In this document: in pieces, positions 42,469 through 51,618 of the stretch | Layout: each line of letters starts with the position of its first letter | Numbering within the stretch: position 1 is the first letter of the stretch | DNA from: SCUB01 sp041918675 | Lineage (GTDB): Bacteria; Pseudomonadota; Alphaproteobacteria; Rhizobiales; Xanthobacteraceae | Assembly: GCA_041918675.1 (NCBI GenBank) | Contig: JAYRVF010000004.1 | Location: 1-64,000 of the forward strand | Reading direction: 5' to 3' | Length of the DNA: 64,000 nt | Position numbers and translations under genes: made by a program | The notes under the pieces: generated by a model | Databases searched by the model: none | Told to the model about the DNA's origin: nothing | Seen by the model: the letters and a program-made list of their open reading frames with translations, nothing else

Positions 42469-42551
42469 GCGTGCTCCAGTAGGTGGCGAAATCCGGGTCA
42501 TGAGCGATCGCGCTCCGCCACCGTCGTGGCGGCGGGGAGCGTCAACCGGCG

Positions 42552-43574
42552 CTAGCGATAGACGTCGGTGAACAATTCCGACGGATCGGGTTCGGGATTG
42601 TTGGTCGCGAAATCCGACGAGTCGTTGACGATCTCTCGCACCACCGCGTCGATCTTCTTCAAATCGTCCTCGCTCGCCCAGCCGCGCGCGAGCAGCCGGG
42701 CGCGCACCTGCTCGATCGGGTCCTGCTCGTGGCGGACCTTCTCGACCTCCTCGCGCGAGCGATATTTCGCCGGGTCCGACATCGAATGGCCGCGATAGCG
42801 GTAGGTCTGCATTTCCAGAATGATCGGGCCGTTGCCCTCTCGGCACCATGCGACCGCGCGATCGCCGGCCGCCTTCACGGCGCGCACGTCCATGCCGTCG
42901 ACCTGCTCGCCGGGAATGTCGAACGAAACGCCGCGCTTGGAGAAATCGGATTGCGCCGAGGCGCGGGTCACCGCAGTGCCCATGGCGTAGCGGTTGTTCT
43001 CGATGACGTAGATGACCGGCAGCTTCCAGAGCGCGGCCATGTTGAAGCTCTCATAGACCTGGCCCTGGTTCGCCGCGCCGTCGCCGAAATAGGCGAGGCA
43101 CACGTGATCATTGCCGCGATAGCGGTTGGCGAAAGCGAGGCCCGTGCCGAGCGAGACCTGCGCGCCGACGATGCCGTGGCCGCCGAAGAAGTTCTTTTCC
43201 ATGCTGAACATATGCATGGAGCCGCCCTTGCCCTTGGAATAGCCGCCGCGCCGGCCGGTGAGCTCCGCCATCACGCCGCGCGCCTCCATGCCGCAGGCGA
43301 GCATGTGGCCGTGATCGCGGTAGCCGGTGATGACCTGATCGCCCGGCTTGATCGCCATCTGCATGCCGACGACGACGGCCTCCTGCCCGATATAGAGATG
43401 GCAGAACCCCCCGATCAGTCCCATGCCGTAAAGCTGGCCGGCCTTTTCCTCGAACCTTCGGATGAGGAGCATCTGCCGATAGGCATCAAGATCCTCCTGC
43501 TTGGTGAAATCCGCCACGCGCGTGGCCGCTCCACCTTCCGAAGCCGCCGCGCCGCTCTTCTTGCTTGATGCCAT
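42552..43574 (-). CDS. pdhA: Pyruvate dehydrogenase E1 alpha subunit
   Basis: The 340-residue protein binds thiamine diphosphate through GDGAANQGQVYESFNMAALW and the downstream VIENN; phosphorylation-loop-like YRGHSMSDP is also present. ATG 43574 gives MASSKKSG; longer frames add an asparagine/arginine-rich stretch without a ribosome binding site. It is first of pdhABC, 83 bases before pdhB. Confidence 0.96.
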   Translation of the reverse strand: MASSKKSGAAASEGGAATRVADFTKQEDLDAYRQMLLIRRFEEKAGQLYGMGLIGGFCHLYIGQEAVVVGMQMAIKPGDQVITGYRDHGHMLACGMEARGVMAELTGRRGGYSKGKGGSMHMFSMEKNFFGGHGIVGAQVSLGTGLAFANRYRGNDHVCLAYFGDGAANQGQVYESFNMAALWKLPVIYVIENNRYAMGTAVTRASAQSDFSKRGVSFDIPGEQVDGMDVRAVKAAGDRAVAWCREGNGPIILEMQTYRYRGHSMSDPAKYRSREEVEKVRHEQDPIEQVRARLLARGWASEDDLKKIDAVVREIVNDSSDFATNNPEPDPSELFTDVYR

Positions 43575-43939
43575 CTTGTTTCCGTTGATGCGCGTTTGGT
43601 TTTTGACGCTGTTATTGCTTCGACGCCAGTTCTCTTCGAATTGGTTCGATTTCGACGCCGCTTCGCTCGGATCGAGCCGCGCGGATCGCGCTCCCGCGCG
43701 TTCGAGTTGGTGCATAATCTCGCCGGCGGCGCAATTCCACTTCGCTGGATATGCTCGGCTGGCAAATCAGGCAAGGCGGAACAACCGTCGACAAGAATGA
43801 TGCGGCGCGAAATATCACACGTTTCATACGGCGCGCGGCTGAAATGCCCGGTTTCGCCGCGCGATGCCGCCAATTTGCCCATGGCGGTGACGCGCGCGTG
43901 AACATCCCGCGCGCGGACGACCTCGCGACGGCCGGCGGC
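43575..43939. other. Gap between ftsB and pdhA, no gene seen
   Basis: The 365-base region contains no convincing frame on either strand: the minus frame through it is an unsupported extension of pdhA. Likely the pdhABC promoter lies here. A minus-strand segment with TTGCCT and CATATC 16-17 bases apart (near 43755-43780) is a weak candidate. Confidence 0.4.
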
Positions 43940-44290
43940 CTATTGCGTTGCAATATTCAAAGGAGGCGAAATTTCGGGGCGCGGCCAGGGACGGACCAGA
44001 TCACGCGGATGCGCGTAATTGAGCTGCCGGCGCGCGCGCTCGTCGAGCATGTCCGGGTCGACGCCCTCGGAGCGCAGAAGCGAGACGCGGCGCATCCAGA
44101 CTTCGCGCTCGGACTTGAGCTTGGCGAGCTCGGTCCGCAACAGCGCCGATTCCTGATCAAGCGTTTCGCGCGCGTTGAGTCCGTATTTGCCGGTATAGGC
44201 GTTCATGCCGAAATAGCCGATGATCAGCGCGGCGATCGCGTAAAGCGCGAAGCCGGTGACGATCGAGCGGAATCGGTCGCGTGAAACCAT
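43940..44290 (-). CDS. ftsB: FtsB/DivIC-type septum formation initiator
   Basis: A 116-residue bitopic protein: one helix (about 12-32, GFALYAIAALIIGYFGMNAY), then a coiled coil (about 40-72, ARETLDQESALLRTELAKLKSEREVWMRRV) and a short C-terminus. FtsB with FtsL and FtsQ links divisome assembly to septal wall synthesis. Position just upstream of pdhA is the standard alphaproteobacterial location. A TTAA-N7-TTAA box lies 24 bases upstream of the start. Confidence 0.88.
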   Translation of the reverse strand: MVSRDRFRSIVTGFALYAIAALIIGYFGMNAYTGKYGLNARETLDQESALLRTELAKLKSEREVWMRRVSLLRSEGVDPDMLDERARRQLNYAHPRDLVRPWPRPEISPPLNIATQ

Positions 44291-44313
44291 GGCCGAGATT
44301 GCCCGCGTCGCGG

Positions 44314-44328
44314 TTAATCGCGCGTTAA
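44314..44328. promoter_or_regulatory. CtrA-type box upstream of ftsB
   Basis: TTAATCGCGCGTTAAC (44314-44329) contains TTAA, seven bases, TTAA, an exact match to the CtrA consensus TTAA-N7-TTAA known from Caulobacter and rhizobia. The site starts 24 bases upstream of the ftsB ATG, where it would lie over or near the promoter. CtrA is the cell-cycle master regulator, and ftsB is a division gene, so the site makes biological sense; binding is not shown. Confidence 0.6.
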
Positions 44329-44379
44329 CGAATGGAGGGCCTCACGCTCGTCGCGAGCGCAATCGAAGCGCACCCGCGC

Positions 44380-45948
44380 TTAGCGCGGAACCGGCAGCGT
44401 ATAGGTCAGGCCGACGCGCAGGCTGTCGATCGTCATGTTGACATTGCCGGAGTAGATGTCGCCGTTCGCCGCGGTCAGCGAATAGAACCGCGTCCCGAGA
44501 TCGTAACGCAGATATTCGGCCCGCGCGGTCCAACGCGGCGCGATCCGGTATTCCATTCCGAGGCCGGCGACCCAACCCTGATAGCCATGCTTGACCGAGG
44601 CGACGCCGACGCCGGAGAACTGGAGCGTACCCACGGGAGCCGCCCAGGCCGCGCCGCCCGTCACATAGAACAACGCGTTCTCATGCGCCCATCCGAGCCG
44701 GCCGCGCAGCGAGGCAAGCGAGTCGATGTCGAAGCGCGCGGTGCGGTCTTCATAGAGTTTACCGACACCCGACAAATTCGACCACGACCAATCGACCTCG
44801 AAGCCTGCGAGGAAAGCGCCGAACTGCGCGTCATAGCCGCCATGGATGCCGACGAGCCCGCCCGCCAGATTGCCGGAACCGGAGAAAACATAGGTATCCA
44901 TGGTATCGGCGAAGTAATACGTCGCGTTGCCGGTCCGGGCGAGCGCGAGCGCCCCACCCGCATGCGCGCCGATCTTCAGCCCCGCCCATGATTGCGTCGC
45001 CGGCGCATTCGAAGCGGGCGACATTCCCAGCGGCTTCGCGGTCCCTCCGAAATGCACGGCCACCCGCGCGAAGGGACCGTGCACGAGATTGTCCCCTCGT
45101 CCGTCGAGCGGACCGAGGTCATTGAACGCCACGAGACCGGAATAGGCCTTGCGCAAGTTCCAGAGCTGCTCGGCCTGATAGCCGACCGTCACCGACGTTT
45201 GCGGTGACGCGAACCAGGTCACGCCGAGCCGTCCGCCGAGCGTGTAGATCGTCGAGGCGGACGAGGAGGAAAGCGAGCCGGACAACGGCGTGTCGAGGTC
45301 GATAAAGGTCGTCGTCTGCTCGGTCCGCCCGAACAGCGCCGACGCGTCGACGCCGCCGACCAGGAAGACCGGTTGCGACCCGAGCCGGTACGAGAACTCG
45401 ACGCCCGCCCTCGGTCCGATGCCCCAGGATTGAACCGCGGCCGCCTGGCTCAGATTGGACGAGCCCTGGACGTTTTCCTCGACCCGCTCATAGGCATGGA
45501 TCGCGCGCAGGCCCGCGAAGGCGCGCAGGGCGAGCGGATCGGAAACCTGGATGCGGCGACCGATTTCGCCGTCCAGGGTCTGATAGCCGAACCGCGTGAC
45601 GCCCGCGGATGTGCCCCAGGTGTCGGTCGCGTCGACGACATGGTCGGGCACGCCAACGCCGCGCAACGTCAGGCGCCAATCGTAACGGGCATCGATCAAT
45701 CGACCGTACTCGGCCGAGAGCATCAGCCCCTGCTGTGGCTTTCGACCCAGAACGCCAAACTTGTCGGAGACCTCGGTAAACGCGGTATCGCCGGGAGCGA
45801 CGTAGCCGATCGTCCCCGCGACGTAGCTCTTGCTCCAGTCGAAGGCGTTGTTGCCCGTGGCGCGCGAGTCATCGGCGTGAATGGCGGTCGGCGCCGCAGC
45901 CGCGAGCGCGAGGACCGAAGCCGTCAGAAGGAATTTCCGGATCCGCAT
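44380..45948 (-). CDS. Outer-membrane beta-barrel protein, apparent two-domain fusion
   Basis: The 522-residue exported protein has a signal peptide (1-25, ending IHA-DD). The N-terminal part (about 30-315) looks like a pore-forming barrel of the Lpg1974/major outer-membrane type; the C-terminal part (about 330-522) has the Omp25/opacity-like layout, GLKIGAHAGGALAL to LRVGLTYTLPVPR, ending in an aromatic/hydrophobic beta signal. Two barrels in one chain, or one barrel with a large extra domain, is unusual; domain limits are estimates. It is separate from ftsB by 89 bases. Confidence 0.7.
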   Translation of the reverse strand: MRIRKFLLTASVLALAAAAPTAIHADDSRATGNNAFDWSKSYVAGTIGYVAPGDTAFTEVSDKFGVLGRKPQQGLMLSAEYGRLIDARYDWRLTLRGVGVPDHVVDATDTWGTSAGVTRFGYQTLDGEIGRRIQVSDPLALRAFAGLRAIHAYERVEENVQGSSNLSQAAAVQSWGIGPRAGVEFSYRLGSQPVFLVGGVDASALFGRTEQTTTFIDLDTPLSGSLSSSSASTIYTLGGRLGVTWFASPQTSVTVGYQAEQLWNLRKAYSGLVAFNDLGPLDGRGDNLVHGPFARVAVHFGGTAKPLGMSPASNAPATQSWAGLKIGAHAGGALALARTGNATYYFADTMDTYVFSGSGNLAGGLVGIHGGYDAQFGAFLAGFEVDWSWSNLSGVGKLYEDRTARFDIDSLASLRGRLGWAHENALFYVTGGAAWAAPVGTLQFSGVGVASVKHGYQGWVAGLGMEYRIAPRWTARAEYLRYDLGTRFYSLTAANGDIYSGNVNMTIDSLRVGLTYTLPVPR

Positions 45949-46125
45949 TTCAAGAATCACATTCCAATGCAACCGACGTCAAACGTGCTCTTTTTTGAAT
46001 CATTCGTCGAAATGGGCAAGTCTTGTCGCCGCCGGGCGGGCGCCGCGCCCGAACCAAACGTGCGAGTGTTGCGGGAAAGCATCTGAATTTGCGCGGCCTT
46101 CGCACCAACGGCGTCGGCGCGGTCT

Positions 46126-46569
46126 CTATCCACGATTGAGAACTGTACTTTTCCGAGAAACACGCCTGGCGCCCGCGTAATTGCGTTTGAAAAAAATTCG
46201 CGTTCCGGGAAATCCAAGCCGGCAAAACCGGATCATCGGACGCAGCACGCCGGCTTCGCGCGCGGCCACGATCGTGAGCGCGACCGCGTCGGCCGCGCCA
46301 TGCGGCGCCATTTCGAGCGCGGCGCGGTCATCGAGCCATAGCGCCGCGCGCGCTCCTGTCACCGGAAGGAATCCGCAATAGCCGACGAGTCGGCCGCCGC
46401 GAAACGCGCAGACGTGATGGCGGTTGGAAATCTGCGACGACAGGGCCTGGATCAGCGGCCCGAATTCGTAACGATCGAAACTGTCGGAACTCGCCAGCAG
46501 ATCGACGACGAGGCCGAGCGATTCAAAGGTCGGCGCGATCTGGCAAAGCTCGACGGCATCCGCGCTCAC
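46126..46569 (-). CDS. Uncharacterised protein downstream of eno
   Basis: A 147-residue protein with start GTG 46569; GAGGG lies four bases before it. It begins VSADAVELCQIAP; the centre CAFRGGRLVGYCGFLPVTGA followed by a helix-strand order recalls acyltransferases of the GNAT or toxin-activating kind, but no diagnostic motif is clear. The C-terminus is basic (RIFFKRNYAGARRVSRK). It begins 19 bases after the eno stop, so it is likely co-transcribed with it. Confidence 0.6.
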   Translation of the reverse strand: MSADAVELCQIAPTFESLGLVVDLLASSDSFDRYEFGPLIQALSSQISNRHHVCAFRGGRLVGYCGFLPVTGARAALWLDDRAALEMAPHGAADAVALTIVAAREAGVLRPMIRFCRLGFPGTRIFFKRNYAGARRVSRKSTVLNRG

Positions 46570-46588
46570 GTCGCCCTCGCCGCTGGCT

Positions 46589-47872
46589 CTAGGCCAGCGC
46601 CTTGAGCGCGGCGCGGCCGGCATAGCGCGCCTGCGGTCCCAGTTCCTCCTCGATGCGCAGGAGCTGGTTGTATTTCGCCGTGCGGTCGGCGCGCGCGAGC
46701 GACCCGGTCTTGATCTGCCCGCAATTGGTGGCGACCGCGAGATCGGCGATGGTGGCGTCCTCGGTCTCGCCCGAGCGGTGCGACATCACCGCCGTGTAGC
46801 CGGCCTTGTGCGCCATCTCGACGGCGGCGAGCGTCTCGGTGAGCGTGCCGATCTGGTTGACCTTGACCAGGATCGAATTGGCGCGGCCGTTCCTGATGCC
46901 GTCGGCGAGCCGCGTGACGTTGGTGACGAATAGATCGTCGCCGACGAGCTGGCATGTCGAACCGATCAGGCCGGTGAGTTCCTTCCAGCCGTCCATGTCG
47001 TCTTCCGCCATGCCGTCCTCGATCGAGACGATCGGATAGCGCTTGGCGAGATCGGCGAGATACTTCGCCTGCTCCGAGCGCGCGCGCGTCTTGCCCTCGC
47101 CGCCATAGACGTATTTCCCGTCCTTGAAGAACTCGGTCGAGGCGCAGTCGAGCGCGAGCATCACGTCGCCGCCGGGCTTGAAGCCGGCCTTGGCGATCGC
47201 GCCCATGACGAAATCGAGCGCGGCGTCGGCCGACGGCAGGTTCGGCGCGAAGCCGCCTTCGTCGCCGACATTGGTGTTGTGGCCGGCCTTTTTCAGTTCG
47301 GACTTGAGCGTGTGGAAGATCTCCGCGCCCATGCGCAAGGCGTCGGCGAAAGTCGGCGCGCCGACCGGCATGATCATGAATTCCTGGAAGTCGATCGGAT
47401 TGTCGGCGTGCACGCCGCCATTGACGATGTTCATCATCGGCACCGGCAGAAGGCGCGCCGAGGCGCCGCCGACATAGCGGTAGAGCGGCAGATCCACGGC
47501 GTCGGCGGCGGCCTTGGCCACGGCGAGCGACACGCCGAGAATGGCGTTGGCGCCGAGGCGGGCCTTGTTGGGCGTGCCGTCGAGCGCGATCAGCGTCTCG
47601 TCGATCTGGGCCTGGGCCCGCGCGTCCATCCCGCCGATGGCGTCGAAGATCTCGCCGTTGACGGCCTCGACCGCCCTGGTAACGCCCTTGCCGAGGTAGC
47701 GCGACTTGTCGCCGTCGCGCAGCTCCACGGCCTCGTGCGCGCCGGTCGAGGCGCCGGAGGGAACGGCGGCGCGCCCCTGCGAGCCGTCCTCAAGAACAAC
47801 GTCGACCTCGACGGTGGGGTTGCCGCGGCTGTCGAGGATTTCGCGGCCGATGATGTCAACGATGGCGGTCAT
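46589..47872 (-). CDS. eno: Enolase
   Basis: The 427-residue glycolytic enzyme interconverts 2-phosphoglycerate and phosphoenolpyruvate, and in other bacteria is also part of the RNA degradosome. Diagnostic: GREILDSRGNPTVEVDV, the VGDEGGFAPNL loop with the catalytic Glu, and MSHRSGETEDATIADLAV near the end. ATG 47872 gives MTAIVDIIG. It is divergent from queF and followed by the uncharacterised GTG-start gene. Confidence 0.98.
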   Translation of the reverse strand: MTAIVDIIGREILDSRGNPTVEVDVVLEDGSQGRAAVPSGASTGAHEAVELRDGDKSRYLGKGVTRAVEAVNGEIFDAIGGMDARAQAQIDETLIALDGTPNKARLGANAILGVSLAVAKAAADAVDLPLYRYVGGASARLLPVPMMNIVNGGVHADNPIDFQEFMIMPVGAPTFADALRMGAEIFHTLKSELKKAGHNTNVGDEGGFAPNLPSADAALDFVMGAIAKAGFKPGGDVMLALDCASTEFFKDGKYVYGGEGKTRARSEQAKYLADLAKRYPIVSIEDGMAEDDMDGWKELTGLIGSTCQLVGDDLFVTNVTRLADGIRNGRANSILVKVNQIGTLTETLAAVEMAHKAGYTAVMSHRSGETEDATIADLAVATNCGQIKTGSLARADRTAKYNQLLRIEEELGPQARYAGRAALKALA

Positions 47873-48092
47873 GGAACTCTTCCCGTCCGGGAGCTGAATG
47901 CGAGGGGCGAATGTCGTCCGGCTTCTAGCGGATCGGGCGGCCGAGGGAAAGCGCGGACGCCGGCGATGGTTGACGTTCCAACGGGGTCGGTCGGCCTCGC
48001 CGCCACGGGTTGTCGCCGGCGGCAAAACCCCTTAAAGCCGGTCGCGATATCCCCGGCCGGCCGCGGCGCCGCCCACGCGCGAAAGAGCTCCC

Positions 48093-48542
48093 ATGGCCCG
48101 CAAACCGCTTCAACTCGGACGACCGACCAGGCTTCCCGCCTCCCCGCGCGAGGCCACGCTCGACCGCGTGCCCAACCCGCACGCGGACACCAATTATCTC
48201 GCGCGCTTTTCCGCGCCGGAGTTCACCACGCTCTGCCCGATCACCGGCCAGCCGGATTTCGCCCATCTCATCATCGACTACGCGCCCGGGCGCTGGCTCG
48301 TCGAATCCAAATCGCTGAAGCTCTATCTCGCGAGCTTCCGAAATCACGGCACGTTTCACGAGGACTGCACCGTCGCCATCGGCAAGCGGCTCGCCGCGCT
48401 CATCAAGCCGAAATGGCTGCGCGTCGGCGGCTATTGGTATCCGCGCGGGGGCATGCCGATCGACGTATTCTGGCAGACGGGGCGCTTGCCGAAAGGCGTG
48501 TGGGTTCCGGACCAGGGCATGCCGCCCTACCGCGCGCGATAA
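48093..48542 (+). CDS. queF: NADPH-dependent 7-cyano-7-deazaguanine reductase
   Basis: The 149-residue short-form (YkvM-like) QueF reduces preQ0 to preQ1 in queuosine biosynthesis. The catalytic cysteine is in TTLCPITGQPDF and the QueF motif is ESKSLKLYL; HGTFHEDCT also matches. It stands alone between eno (divergent) and the MFS gene (convergent); no other queuosine gene adjoins. Confidence 0.96.
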   Translation: MARKPLQLGRPTRLPASPREATLDRVPNPHADTNYLARFSAPEFTTLCPITGQPDFAHLIIDYAPGRWLVESKSLKLYLASFRNHGTFHEDCTVAIGKRLAALIKPKWLRVGGYWYPRGGMPIDVFWQTGRLPKGVWVPDQGMPPYRAR

Positions 48543-48557
48543 CCGCCCGCTCCGCGA

Positions 48558-49724
48558 TCACGCCACATCGCGCGGCCGGCGCACCAGAAGCCGCGTCGCG
48601 ACAAGGCCGGTCGCCGCGATCAGCAGCCCGGCGAAAATGAGCGCGGGCCGCTCGCCGAATTGCGTCAGCGCGTAGCCATAATAGAGCGGGCCGAACGCCT
48701 GCCCGACGAAGAATGAAAACGCGTGCAGCGAGGCCGCCGACGCGCGCGCGCTCGGCGCGAGCTCGGTGGCGAAAACCTGAAGCGAGCCGTGCAGCATGTA
48801 GAAGGCGAAACCCAGCGTGACGAAAAACACGAGCTGCGCGCCCCACGGCAGGCCGAGCGCGATCAGTCCGAACTGCGAGGCCATCACCAGCGCGCCGATG
48901 ATCATCATCGGCCCCTGCCCCAGGCGCGGCAGCATGCGCGAGACCGCGAGCGAATAGGCGACGCCGCCGATCGCGAAGCCGCCGATCACGAGGCCGGCGA
49001 TCGACAGGCGAGTTTCGCCACGCTCGGCCAGCAACGTGGCCACGTAGGGAAACAGGCCGAACACGGTGAAGCCCTCCACCGCCACCGCCGCGAAACAGAC
49101 CTTGGCGTTCGGGTTGGAGAAGATGCCGCGATAACCGGCCATCAACTCGCGCAGGTTCAGCGTCGGATGCTGGCTCGCCGTCGCCGCGCGCAGCGTCACG
49201 GCGGTCGCGGCGCATGAAACGGCGACCGCCACCAGCAGCACCGCGAACACCGCGCGCCAACCGGCGAAATCGGCGATCAATCCGGCCGCGGTCGCGCCGA
49301 GCAGATTGCCGGCCATCGCCGAGCCGAGAAACCTGCCCATCGCGACCTGGCGCTGGTGCACGGGAACGAGGTCGCCGGCGACCCCCATCGCGATCGGAAA
49401 GACGCCTCCCGCCGCGCCGCCGCTGATGACGCGCGTGGCCAGCAGGAATGGAAAAGACGTCGCCATCGCGCCGGCCGCCAGCGTCACCGCCAGCACCGCG
49501 AGACAGATGATGATCAGCCGCGTCTTGCCGAACAGGTCGGCGGCCGCGCCGAGAAAGGGCTGCACCACCGCGTAGGCGAACGCGAACGAGGCGTTGAGCA
49601 AGGCCGCCGTATGGATGTCGACGGTGAATTCGCGGGCGATCTGCGGCAGCATCGGATCGACCGCGCGCACCGCGAGCGCCGCGGCGAAGGTGCTCAGCGC
49701 GACGATGGCCAGAATGCGGTTCAA
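48558..49724 (-). CDS. MFS transporter
   Basis: A 388-residue major facilitator with twelve predicted helices; the first begins at once (ILAIVALSTFAAALAVRAVDPMLP), followed by the short loop ADLFGKTRLIII typical for the cytoplasmic GxxxDRxGRR position. A TTG start at 49724 is required to include helix 1; the next ATG would cut it. Resembles drug/arabinose-efflux type permeases. Substrate unknown. It lies 25 bases after kdsA. Confidence 0.85.
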   Translation of the reverse strand: MNRILAIVALSTFAAALAVRAVDPMLPQIAREFTVDIHTAALLNASFAFAYAVVQPFLGAAADLFGKTRLIIICLAVLAVTLAAGAMATSFPFLLATRVISGGAAGGVFPIAMGVAGDLVPVHQRQVAMGRFLGSAMAGNLLGATAAGLIADFAGWRAVFAVLLVAVAVSCAATAVTLRAATASQHPTLNLRELMAGYRGIFSNPNAKVCFAAVAVEGFTVFGLFPYVATLLAERGETRLSIAGLVIGGFAIGGVAYSLAVSRMLPRLGQGPMMIIGALVMASQFGLIALGLPWGAQLVFFVTLGFAFYMLHGSLQVFATELAPSARASAASLHAFSFFVGQAFGPLYYGYALTQFGERPALIFAGLLIAATGLVATRLLVRRPRDVA

Positions 49725-49749
49725 GGCGCGCGGCCTTGCCGAGTGGCCC

Positions 49750-50598
49750 TCATGCCGGCCGCCGCTTGGCGAGCGCGTCGAAGGCCATCAGGTCGCCGAG
49801 CAGCGCTTCCATGTCATTGAGCGGCACCATGTTCGGCCCGTCAGAGGGCGCGCGGTCGGGGTCCTGGTGCGTCTCGATGAACACCCCGGCGACGCCGACC
49901 GCGACCGCAGCCCGCGCCAGCACCGGCACGAATTCGCGCTCGCCCCCCGAGGCCGTTCCCTTGCGCCCCGGCTGCTGCACGGAATGGGTAGCGTCGAAAA
50001 TCACCGGCGCGCCGGTGGTGCGCGCCAGGATCGGCAGCGCGCGCATGTCGGACACGAGCGTGTTGTAGCCGAACGAGACGCCGCGCTCGGTCACCATCAC
50101 ATTGGCGTTGCCCGCGCCGGTCACCTTGGCCACGACATTGGCCATGTCCCAGGGCGCGAGGAACTGGCCCTTCTTGATGTTGACGGGCTTGCCTGTCGCC
50201 GCGGCGGCGAGAAGAAGATCGGTCTGGCGGCACAGAAACGCCGGGATCTGCAACGCGTCGACCGCTCCCGCCACGCGCGCGCATTGGCCGGCCTCGTGCA
50301 CGTCGGTGATCACCGGCAATTTCAGCCTCTCGCGAATTTCGGCGAACACCGGCAGCGCCTCGTCGAGCCCGACGCCGCGCGCGCCCGACGCGCTGGTGCG
50401 GTTGGCCTTGTCGAACGAGGTCTTGAAGACGAGGCCGATCTTCAGCCGCGTCGCGATCTCGCGCAACGCCGTCGCCATGTCGAGCGCGTGCGCGCGGCTT
50501 TCCAGCACGCAGGGACCCGCGATCACCACGAGCGGCCGCGCGTTGGAAAAGATTACGTCGCCCACGGCGACATTCGCGTTCGGCGTCAACGTCTCCAC
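49750..50598 (-). CDS. kdsA: 3-deoxy-8-phosphooctulonate synthase
   Basis: The 282-residue enzyme condenses arabinose-5-phosphate with phosphoenolpyruvate to make KDO-8-phosphate for lipopolysaccharide. It contains VVIAGPCVLES, FKTSFDKANRTS and FDATHSVQQPG, all diagnostic. The GTG start at 50598 (VETLTPNANVAVGDV) was chosen by family length; longer frames add an arginine-rich stretch overlapping the VOC gene. Located in the run pyrG-VOC-kdsA. Confidence 0.93.
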   Translation of the reverse strand: METLTPNANVAVGDVIFSNARPLVVIAGPCVLESRAHALDMATALREIATRLKIGLVFKTSFDKANRTSASGARGVGLDEALPVFAEIRERLKLPVITDVHEAGQCARVAGAVDALQIPAFLCRQTDLLLAAAATGKPVNIKKGQFLAPWDMANVVAKVTGAGNANVMVTERGVSFGYNTLVSDMRALPILARTTGAPVIFDATHSVQQPGRKGTASGGEREFVPVLARAAVAVGVAGVFIETHQDPDRAPSDGPNMVPLNDMEALLGDLMAFDALAKRRPA

Positions 50599-50677
50599 CC
50601 CGCCAGACGGCGCGCGCGCGCGCCGCGCGAGCCCACCTCGCGCGACACCGAGTCGCGTGTCGTCGCCTCGTTCACTC

Positions 50678-51553
50678 TCATGTCTCGAATACCAGTGTCG
50701 CGCCCATCGCGACATCGGGGGGAACGATCACCTGCCCCGCGCCACGCGTGAAGCTCACGCCGCCGGCGGCCAGGCACGTCTCGAGCTTCGCCATGTCCTT
50801 GACCTTCAGGCGCAGCGCGGCGAAGCGCATGCCGGTTCCGTCCGCCTCGAGGAAGACGCCGAAGCGGTCGCGAAACGAGGTCGGATCGAAAATCTGGAGC
50901 TCGCCGCGCGCGGTGCGGGCGACGACGCCGACCGAGGTCGCCACGATCTCGCGCACGCCCGTATAGGCGGAAAGGAAGGCGTGATGGTCGGAAGGATTTT
51001 CGGCCACCAGAACGACGCCGGCGACCGCGCATGCCGAGTTTTCGTGCGCCTGCATCGCGGGGCTCCAGAACGCGGCCGGGTTGTGCTGCCGGCTGACGAC
51101 GAAGCTTGTTCGCGGCGACAGCGGGTCCTCCGCATAGGCGAGCGAAAAACCGACCGTGACCACCGTGCCGTCCGGCCGCTTGCCCTCGCGCTGAAAGGTC
51201 AGCGCGCCCGACGCGCCGATGCCGGCGCGGGAAAAGGCGGCGACGTCGGCGTCGATATCGGTGCTTTCAAGAATGAGCACCGAGAGCCCCTCGCCCCTGG
51301 CCAGAAAGTCGCGGTTGAACGCGCCGAAGCGCACGGAAAAATCATCGTGGCCGAGCTTGTCCGGCTCGACGAAGGACAGCACCTCGATGAAGAAGCCGGG
51401 AATCTGGACGATGTTGTTGTGCGTGCCCCAGGGGTGCTTGTTGCGCGCGCCGACCGTGAAGCCGAGCCGGCGATAGAAGTCCGCGCCGGCGTCGAGATCG
51501 CGCACCGCGTGGACGATGTGATCGAGACCGCGTGACTTGACCGGCGTTGACAT
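50678..51553 (-). CDS. VOC (glyoxalase-like) family protein
   Basis: A 291-residue protein with two vicinal-oxygen-chelate halves: N-terminal GLDHIVHAVRDLDAGADFYRRLGF and a second half starting near AVAGVVLVAENPSDHHAFLSAYTG. It resembles the glyoxalase_3 branch of the superfamily, whose members bind a metal but act on varied substrates. Reaction unknown. It lies between pyrG (65 bases) and kdsA on the same strand, so probably co-transcribed. Confidence 0.85.
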   Translation of the reverse strand: MSTPVKSRGLDHIVHAVRDLDAGADFYRRLGFTVGARNKHPWGTHNNIVQIPGFFIEVLSFVEPDKLGHDDFSVRFGAFNRDFLARGEGLSVLILESTDIDADVAAFSRAGIGASGALTFQREGKRPDGTVVTVGFSLAYAEDPLSPRTSFVVSRQHNPAAFWSPAMQAHENSACAVAGVVLVAENPSDHHAFLSAYTGVREIVATSVGVVARTARGELQIFDPTSFRDRFGVFLEADGTGMRFAALRLKVKDMAKLETCLAAGGVSFTRGAGQVIVPPDVAMGATLVFET

Positions 51554-51618
51554 GGGCGCACTCGCGTTTTCTGCCGTCCCTTCCCGCGCCGCGCGACTGG
51601 GCGGGACGGACCGAGCGA

